A stretch of 64,000 bases of DNA from JAMXLO01 sp963850535 (GTDB lineage: Bacteria > Pseudomonadota > Alphaproteobacteria > Acetobacterales > Acetobacteraceae): the NCBI GenBank assembly GCA_963850535.1, contig CAWKMC010000043.1:1-64000 (forward strand). The letters are read 5' to 3'. Within the stretch, counting starts at the first letter, position 1. Each line of letters opens with the position of its first letter. Positions 47,105 to 56,089 of the stretch are shown piece by piece. A program made the position numbers and the translations under genes. The notes below the pieces were generated by a model. It was not told the DNA's origin, made no database searches, and worked only from the letters and a program-made list of their open reading frames with translations.

Positions 47105-48262
47105 ATGAAGATCACCAAGGTCGAACCGCTGCTGTTGGACCGGTTCCTGTACGTGCGGGTTCACACCGACTCCGGCATCACAGGTATCGGCGAATCCGGA
47201 ACCTGGGGTCAGCTTGAGGCGTCCGCCGCCTCGATCACGAAATATGGCGATTACCTGGTGGGCAAGGATCCGTTTCCGATTGAGCACCACTGGAATGTCA
47301 TGCTGCGCGCCAACCATTTTACCGGCGGTGCGATCACCGGCGCAGTTTCGGCGATCGACATCGCGCTGTGGGACATCAAGGGCAAGGCGCTTGGCGTGCC
47401 GGTTTACGAGCTGCTCGGAGGTCGGATGCGCCACAAGGCGCGGCTCTACGGCCATGTGAAGGGGCGCAGCATCGAGAAGCTGGTCGAAGAGGCCGTCCGG
47501 CTGAAGCAGGCGGGCTTCACAGCACTCGGTCACCTGAATCCGCTGCTGGATGAAAGCGAAGACGAGCCGTTCTACAAACCGCATGCGGCGCGAATCGAGG
47601 AAGCGATCGACAATGTGCGGCGGCTGCGCGAGGCGGTTGGACCGAAGGTGGATCTGTGCATCGAGATCCATCGTCGCCTAACGCCACCCGAGGCCATCGC
47701 CCTGGCGCGCGGCATCGAGAAGTATACACCGATGTTCTACGAGGATCCGCTGCGACCGAACAGCTTCGATGCCATGGCTGATGTTGCGCGGCACATCGAT
47801 ATTCCGATTGCCACCGGCGAGCGGTTTACCTCGCTCTACCAGTTTCAGACTCTGTTGACACGAAACGCGGTGCAGTATCTGCGGCCCGATGTCTGTCTGG
47901 TCGGTGGGATAACTGGTGCGAAGAAGGTGGCGGCCATTGCCGAAGCGCATGATGCGTGGGTCGTGCCGCACAATCCGCTATCACCGATCTCGACCGCCGC
48001 ATGTCTTCAGATCGCTGCCTGCATTCCAAACTTTGCTATCCAGGAGTATCCCTCACGTACGCCAGACCTGGATGGCGGCAAAGAACTGTTGGGCAACGAT
48101 CTGGCCACTGGGCTGGAAGAACAGGTGGACGGCTTCATCGCCATTCCGAGCGGGCCCGGTATCGGAGTGGAGCTGGTCCAGAACGTGGAGCAACGCTTCC
48201 CTTATCGGCCGCGGCCTATTCGCATGCGACCGCATGTCGATGGCTCGGTGGTGGACATGTAG
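47105..48262 (+). CDS. Mandelate racemase/muconate lactonizing enzyme family (galactonate dehydratase-like)
   Basis: Enolase-superfamily enzyme of 385 residues. N-terminal capping domain (MKITKVEPLLLDRFLYVRVH), then a TIM barrel with metal ligands in DLCIEIHRR, FYEDPLRPN and ATGERF. A histidine in VPHNPLSP near residue 285 could serve as the acid, and the CIEIH histidine fits the D-galactonate/D-mannonate dehydratase subgroup. ATG 47105 follows GGAGGAGGAG. Likely dehydrates a sugar acid; the exact substrate is open. It diverges from the sigma-factor gene. Confidence 0.9.
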   Translation: MKITKVEPLLLDRFLYVRVHTDSGITGIGESGTWGQLEASAASITKYGDYLVGKDPFPIEHHWNVMLRANHFTGGAITGAVSAIDIALWDIKGKALGVPVYELLGGRMRHKARLYGHVKGRSIEKLVEEAVRLKQAGFTALGHLNPLLDESEDEPFYKPHAARIEEAIDNVRRLREAVGPKVDLCIEIHRRLTPPEAIALARGIEKYTPMFYEDPLRPNSFDAMADVARHIDIPIATGERFTSLYQFQTLLTRNAVQYLRPDVCLVGGITGAKKVAAIAEAHDAWVVPHNPLSPISTAACLQIAACIPNFAIQEYPSRTPDLDGGKELLGNDLATGLEEQVDGFIAIPSGPGIGVELVQNVEQRFPYRPRPIRMRPHVDGSVVDM

Positions 48263-48290
48263 GGAGGCGCCACCGAATCGCGATTAGTAG

Positions 48291-48992
48291 TCAGCGAAAT
48301 TGCTGTTGCCAGCCTGGTTTCCACCACTCGACGAAATCCGCTTCCGGCTCTGGAGCTTTTGCCTTCGGCGGGCGACCGCGACGCCGGCCGCGTGTCGCGC
48401 CCGATTCGGTCAATTTGCCGTTATTGCCGCGCTCGGCATCCGACTCGATCGCTTCGAGAGGCAGGGGCGGTTGCCTCGGTTTTTCACCACGCGGCTCCGC
48501 CTCAGCGGAGCGCTCGAGGGCGGCCGCAAGTTGCCCTTCACTCGCACGCCGCGCAGCCCGCTCTGCCTCCAGGTCCGCCCTGGCTGATTGCAGCGCCTTC
48601 TCTGTGTCCTCTCCTTCGACTGCGGAGCGCTGAACAGCTTCCTCCCTGGCGATCCTCTCATGCGCCAGCTTCGTCTGCAGGTCGCGAATCGTTGCTTGTG
48701 CGTCGACCAGCTGTCGCTCGGCTTGATCCCGCGCAGCCGTCAGCGTGCGAATCGCTTGGCGTGCAGCCTCGAGCTGATTGTTGCCGGCGCCTTCATGATG
48801 TACGACCTCGACTTGCACTTCACCGTCGCGAACGAAGCGGCGGTGCGGCCGAGCCGACCCGTTCGGGTTCTGCGCCGGGCGCGCGGCTGGCGGCGCCTGT
48901 AGTGTTGGCGTCGAATCTCGCAGACCAAGCGCGCGACGCATCTGCTCCTCTGCGGCGCGCAGGCGCGAATCGTCGTTTGAGTATTCCGTCAT
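48291..48992 (-). CDS. Coiled-coil protein with AT-hook-like C-terminus
   Basis: Two hundred and thirty-three residues from ATG 48992. A long helical coiled coil spans about 80-175 (AARQAIRTLTAARDQAERQL, KALQSARADLEAERAARRAS). The tail has RGRRRGRPPKAKAPEPE, where the Gly-Arg-Pro core flanked by basic residues resembles a eukaryotic-type AT-hook, and ends WWKPGWQQQFR. No known family is recognised. DNA binding is possible from the tail alone. It is convergent with the dehydratase gene. Confidence 0.65.
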   Translation of the reverse strand: MTEYSNDDSRLRAAEEQMRRALGLRDSTPTLQAPPAARPAQNPNGSARPHRRFVRDGEVQVEVVHHEGAGNNQLEAARQAIRTLTAARDQAERQLVDAQATIRDLQTKLAHERIAREEAVQRSAVEGEDTEKALQSARADLEAERAARRASEGQLAAALERSAEAEPRGEKPRQPPLPLEAIESDAERGNNGKLTESGATRGRRRGRPPKAKAPEPEADFVEWWKPGWQQQFR

Positions 48993-49236
48993 GTGTACCT
49001 GGCAAATCGGACGTGGCCGCTCGTTGTGGCGGCGATTATATTGACAGTCATAGCATCGACATATCCACGCTACCAGCCCCAAGCATCTTAATTACCCCTG
49101 AAACCACCGTTCACGCTTAGCTGAGGGGCATCGACTCCTCGCAGAATACCACGGTCGCCGTTGCATCTGGGCAAATTGCGGTAGTGTACAACCTGACGTA
49201 GGCTGAACTTGATCAGTCCACCACAAGGTAAACTCC

Positions 49237-50226
49237 ATGAACCGATTCGTATGGCACGCAATAGTTGTGCTCCTGGGCCTGTTCCTGTTTCCATTTGTGG
49301 ACAACACATCTGTCCGTGCCGATGACACGGTGAAGATTGCGCACTCCACCTGGGTGGGCTACGGCCCGCTCTACATCGGGCAGAACAAGGGATTCTTCAA
49401 GAAGTACGGCGTTAACGTCGAGCTGGTCGTCATGGAAGACCCGAAAGAGCGTTTTCCTACCCTTATGGCCGATAAGATCCAGATGATCGCCAGTACGGTC
49501 GATACCGCCCTACTCTATTTGAAGAGGCCAACCGACTTCCAATATGTGGTGGCGATCGACGATTCCAATGGCGGTGATGGCATTGTCGCAATAAAGGACA
49601 TTAAATCCATTGCCGATCTCAAGGGAAAGAAGGTCGCGGTCAACGATGGCTCCGTCTCGGAGTTCTACCTTAATGTTCTGTTAGGCAAGGCCGGGCTAAA
49701 AGAATTGGACCTAAATACGGTGAATATGACGGCCGCCGACGCCGGAAGCGCCTTCGTGGCGAAGCGGGTCGACGCCGCCGTGACCTGGGAGCCGTGGCTG
49801 GCCAGGGGCAAGGCTACCGATTTCGGGCATCTGTTGGTGGACAGCTCGACAACGCCCGGCCTGATCACCGACGTGCTCATCGTCAAGACGGACTGGGCGA
49901 ACGCGCACAAGAAGGATGTCGAGGCCATCGTAAGGGCGTGGAACGAGGCGGTCGCCTATTACCGCGAGCACCCGGATGAATCGATCGACATCATGGCGAA
50001 GGGTGTGGGGGGCTGGCTGAAGGATCCGAAGGAATTCAAGGCTACCCTTGCCGGCATCAAGTTCTATGGCGGTGACGACAACAAGGCGTTCTTCGGAACC
50101 AAGGCGAAGCCGGGTCCGCTCTCTCATACCGTACAGGAGGCGATCGACATCTGGTCGAGCCATGGTAAATTGCAGGTCAAGACGACACCGGCGGACCTGA
50201 TCAGTTACGGCTACGTCGGCGGTTGA
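49237..50226 (+). CDS. ABC transporter substrate-binding protein, NMT1/SsuA/TauA type
   Basis: Periplasmic receptor of 329 residues. Signal peptide (HAIVVLLGLFLFPFV, cleaved near VRAD). The mature start VKIAHSTWVGYGPLYIGQNK and the KFKxYGVNVELVVMEDP pattern are typical of nitrate/sulfonate/taurine and related receptors. DLKGKKVAVNDGSVSEFYLN is the hinge region. Stop codon overlaps the permease start (TGATG). The ligand cannot be predicted; there are no sulfonate or taurine enzymes nearby. Confidence 0.9.
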   Translation: MNRFVWHAIVVLLGLFLFPFVDNTSVRADDTVKIAHSTWVGYGPLYIGQNKGFFKKYGVNVELVVMEDPKERFPTLMADKIQMIASTVDTALLYLKRPTDFQYVVAIDDSNGGDGIVAIKDIKSIADLKGKKVAVNDGSVSEFYLNVLLGKAGLKELDLNTVNMTAADAGSAFVAKRVDAAVTWEPWLARGKATDFGHLLVDSSTTPGLITDVLIVKTDWANAHKKDVEAIVRAWNEAVAYYREHPDESIDIMAKGVGGWLKDPKEFKATLAGIKFYGGDDNKAFFGTKAKPGPLSHTVQEAIDIWSSHGKLQVKTTPADLISYGYVGG

Positions 50227-51020
50227 TGGCATCGTTCCTGGATGTCTACGTCGCGCCCAAGAAGGAGATTCCGCGGCAAGCCTACATAGCTGTAAGCACA
50301 GTTGTGGTGATAGTGATCATCGCGCTCTGGTGTTTGCTGTCCTATGGCGGCATGGTGCGCAGCGACTTCCTGCCGACCCCGCACGACGTTGCGTTGGCAG
50401 CGATCAACGGCTTGCAAGATGGTTCGCTGCTGGTCAACACCGGCGTCAGCGTCACCGAGATCATGTCGGGTTTCGTCATCGCCTCGGTCTTCGCTGTGCC
50501 GCTTGGCATCCTGATGGGCAGCTTCAAAATCGCTGAAGCTGCCTTGGAACCGGTAACCAATTTTGTCCGCTATCTGCCAGTCTCGGCATTGATCCCGCTG
50601 TTGATCCTGTGGGTCGGCATCGACATCGAGGAGAAGATCTCGGTTATCTTCATTGGTACATTCTTCCAGCAGCTGATCATGATTGCGGATGTTTCACGCG
50701 GCGTATCGCAGGATCTGTTGGACGTATCGTATACGCTTGGTGCGGGCCGTCGTACCGTTGTCTGGCGTGTGCTGATTCCGGCGACGCTGCCGGGAGTGAT
50801 GGACACTCTGCGCGTCACGCTTGGCTGGGCCTGGACCTATCTGGTAGTTGCCGAACTGGTCGCGGCCAACAAGGGTCTGGGCTATTACATCCTGAACTCG
50901 ATGCGTGGCCTGTTCACCGATCAAATCTTCTTAGGGATCATGGTGATCGGGCTACTGGGACTGATCACCGATCAGGTGTTCAAGCTGCTGCGCAACTGGC
51001 TGCTGCCCTGGGCGGTTTAG
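50226..51020 (+). CDS. ABC transporter permease, SsuC/TauC type
   Basis: Inner-membrane permease of 264 residues with about six helices (AYIAVSTVVVIVIIALWCLL first). The ATPase-contacting loop is DVSYTLGAGRRTVVWRVLIP. ATG 50226 overlaps the receptor's stop codon. Followed without a gap by the ATPase gene, forming a compact three-gene importer operon. Confidence 0.92.
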   Translation: MASFLDVYVAPKKEIPRQAYIAVSTVVVIVIIALWCLLSYGGMVRSDFLPTPHDVALAAINGLQDGSLLVNTGVSVTEIMSGFVIASVFAVPLGILMGSFKIAEAALEPVTNFVRYLPVSALIPLLILWVGIDIEEKISVIFIGTFFQQLIMIADVSRGVSQDLLDVSYTLGAGRRTVVWRVLIPATLPGVMDTLRVTLGWAWTYLVVAELVAANKGLGYYILNSMRGLFTDQIFLGIMVIGLLGLITDQVFKLLRNWLLPWAV

Positions 51021-51813
51021 GTGGCGCCCAAGCTGCGTATCGACGACGTTGCGCTGCGGTTCAAGTCCAGGAGCGGAACTCCCGTCACAGCACTCGAGAA
51101 CATTTCGCTCGGTAGTTGAGGACAAGGAGTTTTCAGTCATTGTCGGGCCGTCCGGCTGCGGCAAGACCAGCCTGCTGCGCCTGGTTGCCGGGCTGATCGA
51201 GCCGACCGAGGGAGTGATTTCGCTCGACAACACCAACATCAGCGGACCAGGCAAGGACCGCGGGATGGTGTTCCAGTCCTACACCCTGTTCCCCTGGCTG
51301 ACCGTGCAGGATAACGTGGAGTTCGGCCTGCGAATTGCGGGGATCCGCGCAGCGCAGCGACGCGAGACGTCGCGGCGATACATCGCTCAGGTCGGCCTGA
51401 CTGGTTTCGAACGGCTTTACCCGAAGCAGCTTTCCGGCGGTATGATGCAACGCGTCGCGCTGGCGCGTGCGCTCGCCAATGACCCGGCGATCCTGCTGAT
51501 GGACGAGCCGTTCGGCGCCTTGGACAGCCAGACACGATCGCTGATGCAGGAGCTGCTGCTCGACATCTGGCAAAGCTCGCACAAGACGGTGCTGTTCATC
51601 ACCCACGACATCGACGAGTCCATTCTACTCGGCGATCGGGTCTACGTGATGACCGCGCGCCCTGGCCGGATCAAGGAAATGCTGGAAATCGACTTGCCGC
51701 GACCTCGCACCGTGGAGATGCTGACGAGCGATGCATTTATGGCCATCAAGCGACGCATCATGCACTCGATCCATGAGGAGGCGATGCGGAGCGTGGCGAT
51801 AGAGCGAATATAG
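51021..51813 (+). CDS. ABC transporter ATP-binding protein, SsuB/TauB type (one frameshift)
   Basis: Cytoplasmic ATPase of about 264 codons. GTG 51021 directly follows the permease stop codon and begins VAPKLRIDDVALRFKSRSGT. The frame changes near 51110 (TALENISLG into VEDKEFSVIV). Walker A GPSGCGKTS, Q-loop FQSYTLFPWL, signature LSGGMMQRVALARAL and Walker B ILLMDEPFGALDSQTR are intact. ATG 51049, which also opens a frame, is not the native start. Confidence 0.9.
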
Positions 51814-51831
51814 ATAGGATAAGCGCTGCGA

Positions 51832-52215
51832 TCAGATATCGCTGATCACCGCGTAAGCCTCGATCTCCACGAGCATTTCCGGGCGGATAAGGCCGCTGAC
51901 CTGTACCATCGTGCTGGCGGGACGGATGTCGCCGAAGACTTCCTGGTGTGCTCGTCCCACCCGGTCGGCATCGCCGATATTGGTCACGTAGATGACCGTG
52001 CGCACTACGTCCTCGACACGGGCTCCGGCCTGCTTCAGCGCGCCACAGATCGTGGCCAAGATATCCTGCGTCTGGGCATAGGCGTCGCCCGCCAGCGCAT
52101 CGCCACGCGCAGCAGTCCCGGCGACGTGTACCTGCGCTCCGACACGGACTGCGCGACTATATCCGTAGATTTGTTCGAAAGGACCGCCGGATGAGATCAA
52201 CTGTCGTGGCATCAT
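51832..52215 (-). CDS. RidA family protein (YjgF/YER057c/UK114)
   Basis: One hundred and twenty-seven residues, trimeric barrel. RidA members hydrolyse reactive enamine/imine intermediates, mainly from PLP enzymes. Signature segments are GDAYAQTQDILATICGALKQ, VVRTVIYVTN and SGLIRPEMLVEIEAYAVI, where the Arg holds the carboxylate of the substrate. An AAGGAGG site precedes the start. Convergent with the ABC importer. Confidence 0.92.
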   Translation of the reverse strand: MMPRQLISSGGPFEQIYGYSRAVRVGAQVHVAGTAARGDALAGDAYAQTQDILATICGALKQAGARVEDVVRTVIYVTNIGDADRVGRAHQEVFGDIRPASTMVQVSGLIRPEMLVEIEAYAVISDI

Positions 52216-52286
52216 CTGCCTCCTTACCTCGCGGTGACAAGTCTAACGGCGGCGTTAAGGCTCATGTGCGCAGGGTCGGCAAATGG

Positions 52287-53342
52287 TCAACGCAGTTTCG
52301 TCAAGACGCCGTCGGCAAATCGCTGGATTGATCGCATCACTTCATCATGCGGCAGCGCACCGAAGTTGACTTCGAAGCTGAAATACGTGATGCCAAATCG
52401 CTCGGATAGCAGTCGAAGCTTTTCGATGCACTCCTCCGGTTGTCCGATCACCGCACGTTCGGCCTTCATCTGCTCCAGCGTTATGGTCTCGCGGTTTTCG
52501 AAGAAGCCCTTCCAATCCTTGTAGGCCACCGGATCGCGGTACGCCTGCCGCGACAAATCGGTTGCCTTGGTGAACGCCTGGTAACGCCGCAACGCGGGGT
52601 CGGCGAAAATGGCGACGTCGGTATCCTTCTGCGCACAATACATGTGATACACCGCCATCACATCCTTCGCAGCGGGATCATGGCCATGTGCACGCAGGCT
52701 GTCGCGGTAGACTGCAAGCAGCGCCTGCTGTTCGCGATGATCGGTGAAGAAGAATGGAGCGGTCAGCAAATTGAAGCCGTTCTCACCGGCCCAGCGATAC
52801 GTCGCCTCGGTGCGCACTGCCGCTACCCAGATAGGCGGCGCCGGCCGCTGCACCGGCCGCGGACCCAACGTATGATTTTCCAGCGCGGTCCAACGCCCTT
52901 GATGCGTCACAGTGTCCTGGGTCCACAGCGCGCGGATGATCGCCAGGTTTTCGTTGAAACGCTCGCGGCTCTCGCTCATCGACACGTTGGCAATGTCGTA
53001 GTCGTACTTATAAAGCCCGCGCCCGACGCCAAAATCGAGCCTGCCATGTGACAGCACATCTGCCATGGCGTAGTCCTCCGCCGTGCGCACCGGATCATTC
53101 AGCGGCAACAGGCTGACCGAACAACCAAGCCGGATACGTTCGGTCTCGCGCGCGCAGGCAGCAATGAATAAAGCGGGGGAACCAAAGGCGAAGCCAGCGA
53201 CGCGATGTTCAGCGAACCAAGCGCCGTCGAAGCCAAGCGCCTCGGCCAGCTGCACCTCGCGGATCATGTTGTCGTACCAATCCTGCCAGGAACCCGAGAG
53301 CTCCGGGTGGTAATCCGGGATATAGCAGAGGCCAAAGCGCAT
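52287..53342 (-). CDS. LLM class flavin-dependent oxidoreductase
   Basis: Luciferase-like monooxygenase of 351 residues. Typical features: MIREVQLAEALGFDGAWFAE, RLGCSVSLLPLNDPVRTAED and GRLDFGVGRGLYKYD. It is the usual length, unlike the longer LLM protein at 17072. Substrate unknown. RidA lies 71 bases downstream on the same strand. Confidence 0.92.
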   Translation of the reverse strand: MRFGLCYIPDYHPELSGSWQDWYDNMIREVQLAEALGFDGAWFAEHRVAGFAFGSPALFIAACARETERIRLGCSVSLLPLNDPVRTAEDYAMADVLSHGRLDFGVGRGLYKYDYDIANVSMSESRERFNENLAIIRALWTQDTVTHQGRWTALENHTLGPRPVQRPAPPIWVAAVRTEATYRWAGENGFNLLTAPFFFTDHREQQALLAVYRDSLRAHGHDPAAKDVMAVYHMYCAQKDTDVAIFADPALRRYQAFTKATDLSRQAYRDPVAYKDWKGFFENRETITLEQMKAERAVIGQPEECIEKLRLLSERFGITYFSFEVNFGALPHDEVMRSIQRFADGVLTKLR

Positions 53343-53390
53343 CGTGCTGCGTCTCCTGGGAGCAGCATATCATCGGTTGCCGCCGGCAGT

Positions 53391-53419
53391 ATATCCGATG
53401 GCCAGATATCCGATGGCCA
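53391..53419. repeat. Two tandem 15-base repeats
   Basis: ATATCCGATGGCCA occurs at 53391-53404 and 53406-53419, a 15-base period. It lies in the 349-base gap 53343-53691, upstream of the LLM gene. Otherwise this gap holds no recognisable gene; short frames on both strands look accidental. Confidence 0.6.
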
Positions 53420-53691
53420 AGATACCTGTCGGCGTGCGCACTGCTGCAATGGGCCTGGACAGAACGGGGCGGTCAAAATGGTCGGGCAATCGTCCGCCGG
53501 CGTTGCGCGCGCTCACGGTTCTCCTTCCAGCGCAAAGGATGTTGCCCAGCTTAGGCTTCTTGGCTAGCCCGCGAGGAAGCGCCTCCCCTGGCGACAGCCC
53601 TATTTTGGGTAAGGACAAGCGAAACGACGCAGACCAGCTATCTCCTTTGTGGCAAATAGTCTCGATGCGCTGACGAGACTAGCCTGACACC

Positions 53692-53925
53692 ATGGTCGCT
53701 GAACGTTATTATCGCTTCGAGGTCGGACAGACGATCGTGGTGCCCTGGGCTGGCCGCCCTGCCGTGATGCCGAGTGGCAGATATGTTGTGGTGCGGTTAC
53801 TGCCCCCCGTCCGTGGCGAACCGCACTACCGTGCCAAGTGCGCGGCAGACGGGCGCGAATGGGCCCTTCTGGAGTCACAGATGCGGCCCATACCGCCCGG
53901 CACGGCAGGCCAGACACATCCCTAA
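53692..53925 (+). CDS. Small conserved-looking hypothetical protein
   Basis: Seventy-seven residues, MVAERYYRFEVGQTIVVPWA at the start and REWALLESQMRPIPP near the end. It has a beta-rich, KOW/SH3-like composition with two VV-rich strands. No signal peptide or family recognised. Convergent with the DUF4168 gene 12 bases away. The start context is unremarkable; function unknown. Confidence 0.55.
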   Translation: MVAERYYRFEVGQTIVVPWAGRPAVMPSGRYVVVRLLPPVRGEPHYRAKCAADGREWALLESQMRPIPPGTAGQTHP

Positions 53926-53937
53926 AGGCAGAGGTTT

Positions 53938-54333
53938 CTACTTGTCGCCCAACTCCGCAACAGACAGCAGGCGCCGCTTCAGCGTCTCATCGTTCTGGGC
54001 CAGCTGGATCGCCTGTTGATATTGTTGCACCGATAGTCCCTGATCGCCGATCGCCTTCACCATTTCGTTCTTGGCCTGATCGGAGAGGGACTGCTGCTCC
54101 TGCGGAGATTTCGTCGCCTGGGCACGTTGCGAATACTGTTGTCGTATCATCGCCACATGCCGCAGCGCGGTGCCGACCTTGGTCACCATCGTATCCGACA
54201 TCTGGCCCTGTTGGCCCTGTTGCGTTGATGCTGCAGGCGACCGCGGTGTTGATGGTGCCTGCTGGGCCGCCGACGGCAACGCAGCGGCCGCTAGAAGGGT
54301 TGCCGTCAGGGCGACAACTCGTGACGCTTTCAT
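53938..54333 (-). CDS. DUF4168-like exported protein
   Basis: One hundred and thirty-one residues from ATG 54333. A signal peptide (VVALTATLLAAAALPSAAQQ) is followed by a Gln/Ser-rich linker and a helical DUF4168-type domain (NEMVKAIGDQGLSVQQYQQA). Its C-terminal part aligns well with the next gene upstream, so the two are paralogues, one exported and one not. Function unknown. Confidence 0.75.
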   Translation of the reverse strand: MKASRVVALTATLLAAAALPSAAQQAPSTPRSPAASTQQGQQGQMSDTMVTKVGTALRHVAMIRQQYSQRAQATKSPQEQQSLSDQAKNEMVKAIGDQGLSVQQYQQAIQLAQNDETLKRRLLSVAELGDK

Positions 54334-54358
54334 TGATGCCCCCCTAAAAATAGGTAGA

Positions 54359-54673
54359 TCAAGCGGCCTTGCAGGCGAGCAGAACGCGCTCTTCCAGTTC
54401 CTGGTCTGAGCGCGCGGCGGAAAGGACGTGGTTGTACTCATCGATGGTCAGGCCCTGTTCATCGATGGCACGAACTGCCGCCATCTCAACCTGGCTGGTA
54501 AGGGTCTCACGGTCGTCTTCCGTCTGTGCCGTAGCCAAGCTCTCTTCGAGCGACTGGCGCAGCTTCAGGATCTCCACTGCCGCTTTTCCGACCTGCGATA
54601 CCACCTGATCGGAAACATCGCTGCTTCGAAGAGCTGCATCGCCACCTTGAGATTTGAAGTTGTCCTTCGCCAC
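54359..54673 (-). CDS. DUF4168-like cytoplasmic protein
   Basis: One hundred and four residues, no signal peptide. The domain shows SDQVVSQVGKAAVEILKLRQ and MAAVRAIDEQGLTIDEYNHV, matching the exported neighbour (GLSVQQYQQAIQLAQ aligned with GLTIDEYNHVLSAAR). All helical. The two genes are 25 bases apart on the same strand, probably an operon born by duplication. Confidence 0.7.
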   Translation of the reverse strand: MAKDNFKSQGGDAALRSSDVSDQVVSQVGKAAVEILKLRQSLEESLATAQTEDDRETLTSQVEMAAVRAIDEQGLTIDEYNHVLSAARSDQELEERVLLACKAA

Positions 54674-54991
54674 ACTTTTCTCCCGTTCAATGTCCGTCCG
54701 CTGCGATCACGCAATGCGGACCACCATCGCCTCTCGATGGTCGACGGAAGCTTGGTAGGACCTGCGCTCGATCAAGGGGGTGGCAAGATCGTTCGTGGCG
54801 CTCCCCTTATCGTGAATAGCAATGAGACTGGTCAGACTGTGCTCACCCCTGACGGGCTGCCGACAAACCTTTGCCGCTTCGTCTACCGTTGCAAGTTGCA
54901 GGGATGCTGACGCATTCTCACTGATCCTCGCAGCAAGACGTGCCTCTTGTATGCGACCTGAACGCTCAGATCCGGTCCGCCGCAACGAAAC
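54674..54991. other. Intergenic stretch without a clear gene
   Basis: A minus-strand frame of 92 residues (54707-54985) opens here but has no recognisable domain or good ribosome binding site. The region probably carries the promoter of the DUF4168 pair. Confidence 0.4.
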
Positions 54992-55814
54992 TCACGTGCC
55001 GTTCTTCAAAATGATGCCGAAGAGCCCGCTTTGGTTAAGCTGTTGACGCAGTGGATCGGGCCGAACAGGCTCAGCGGCGCAGACCATGGTCAAGTGCTGT
55101 GGTATGCTGCGAGCAAATTTGTAGAACGCCCAGTTCAGATCGATATCATCCACCACCATGGCTCCGCCGGGCCTTATACGCGGCCATGCAGTCTGTAACT
55201 CAAACAAGATATTGTATTCGCTGTGCCAACTGTCGTGAATGAACAAATCGATCATTCCGGTCGTCTGCAGCAGTGGTCGCAGTCTCCGTCTGCTCGAGCC
55301 CTGGAGATATGTCCAGCCTTCCGCCAGATCATCATCGACCACCATGCCAATCTGATCGTGCACATCTAAATCAGTCTGAGGCGGCAGATCTATGCTCCAC
55401 AGGTGCCCAAAGCCTTGTCGGCGAAACGCCTCGAGAACGAACCGACTGGTCACGCCATGCGCGACCCCCGTCTCGACTACCTTGCCGGCGCTCAAGTGTC
55501 GGACAAGGCACCAGATGGCGCGGATGAAAGCCAAATCTCCATCATTGTGGACGGAGTAGCTGGCGGGTCCAAGATCAATGCCTTTAGCGTTGAGCTTTTT
55601 GCTGATGCTGGTCCATATCTCAGGGAGATCTTCAGAAATGGCACATGGAAACTGAGCGCCAAGGGCCCGATGGAGGATGGATTCCCCAATCAGGTTCCAC
55701 ATCATAGTCGCAGTGTGGCGCATCACGTTCTGACCGCTCACGGTATTTGCCCCACAGTCGAATACAGAACTCCGCGGGGCTCGTCATTGCAGCTCTTGCA
55801 ATGTCTCTCAGCAT
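54992..55814 (-). CDS. Class I SAM-dependent methyltransferase, CmcI-like (one frameshift)
   Basis: About 274 codons. ATG 55814 (MLRDIARAAMTSPAEF) begins an N-terminal helical part that changes frame near 55690 into NLIGESILHRALGAQF. The SAM-binding motif is VVETGVAHGVTS, followed by the strand-2 acidic residue in LWSIDLPPQ and the late motif PGGAMVVDDIDLNW. CmcI-like enzymes O-methylate sugars or beta-lactam precursors. No glycosyltransferases adjoin it. Substrate unknown. Confidence 0.8.
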
Positions 55815-55964
55815 ATGCACCGACTTTCCTGCCTGTTGCCCGCCGCAACTGCACATGAACGTGCGGCCACCACGCGCTAGTCCGCGAGGCAGCTGCCTAG
55901 TGCATCCCGAAATAGACGCTGGAAGGCAACAGTTATTTCGAGGAGGCGCTATCGCATGTTAGGA

Positions 55965-56041
55965 TGGCGCGCCCGAGAAGATTCGAACTCCTAACCCCCA
56001 GATCCGTAGTCTGGTGCTCTATCCAATTGAGCTACGGGCGC
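55965..56041 (-). tRNA. tRNA-Arg (ACG), CCA encoded
   Basis: Cloverleaf on the minus strand: acceptor GCGCCCG (from 56041) pairs with CGGGCGC, D-arm region AGCTCAATTGGATAGAGC, anticodon stem CCAGA/TCTGG around loop CTACGGA (anticodon ACG), T-arm with GTTCGAAT. The 3' CCA is encoded at 55965-55967. ACG is normally edited to ICG. No integrase or attachment-site duplication is seen next to it. Confidence 0.95.
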
Positions 56042-56089
56042 TTGCCAGAGGCGCGGGGTGTAGCGGATAGGGCCGCAGGCATCAAGTGC

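Noticed and set aside
46963..47118. Extended N-terminus of the ECF sigma factor
   Set aside because: Similarity to sigma region 2 starts after GTG 46962; the upstream part is low-complexity and lies over the divergent promoter of the dehydratase gene.
49083..49236. Riboswitch upstream of the NMT1-type transporter
   Set aside because: Looked for a TPP-like conserved core because NMT1-type receptors can import pyrimidine precursors; none was visible, and only ordinary promoter-like sequence is present.
55965..56041. tRNA-Arg as a genomic-island insertion site
   Set aside because: No integrase gene nearby and no duplicated tRNA 3' end seen in the window; neighbours are housekeeping genes and ordinary accessory genes.
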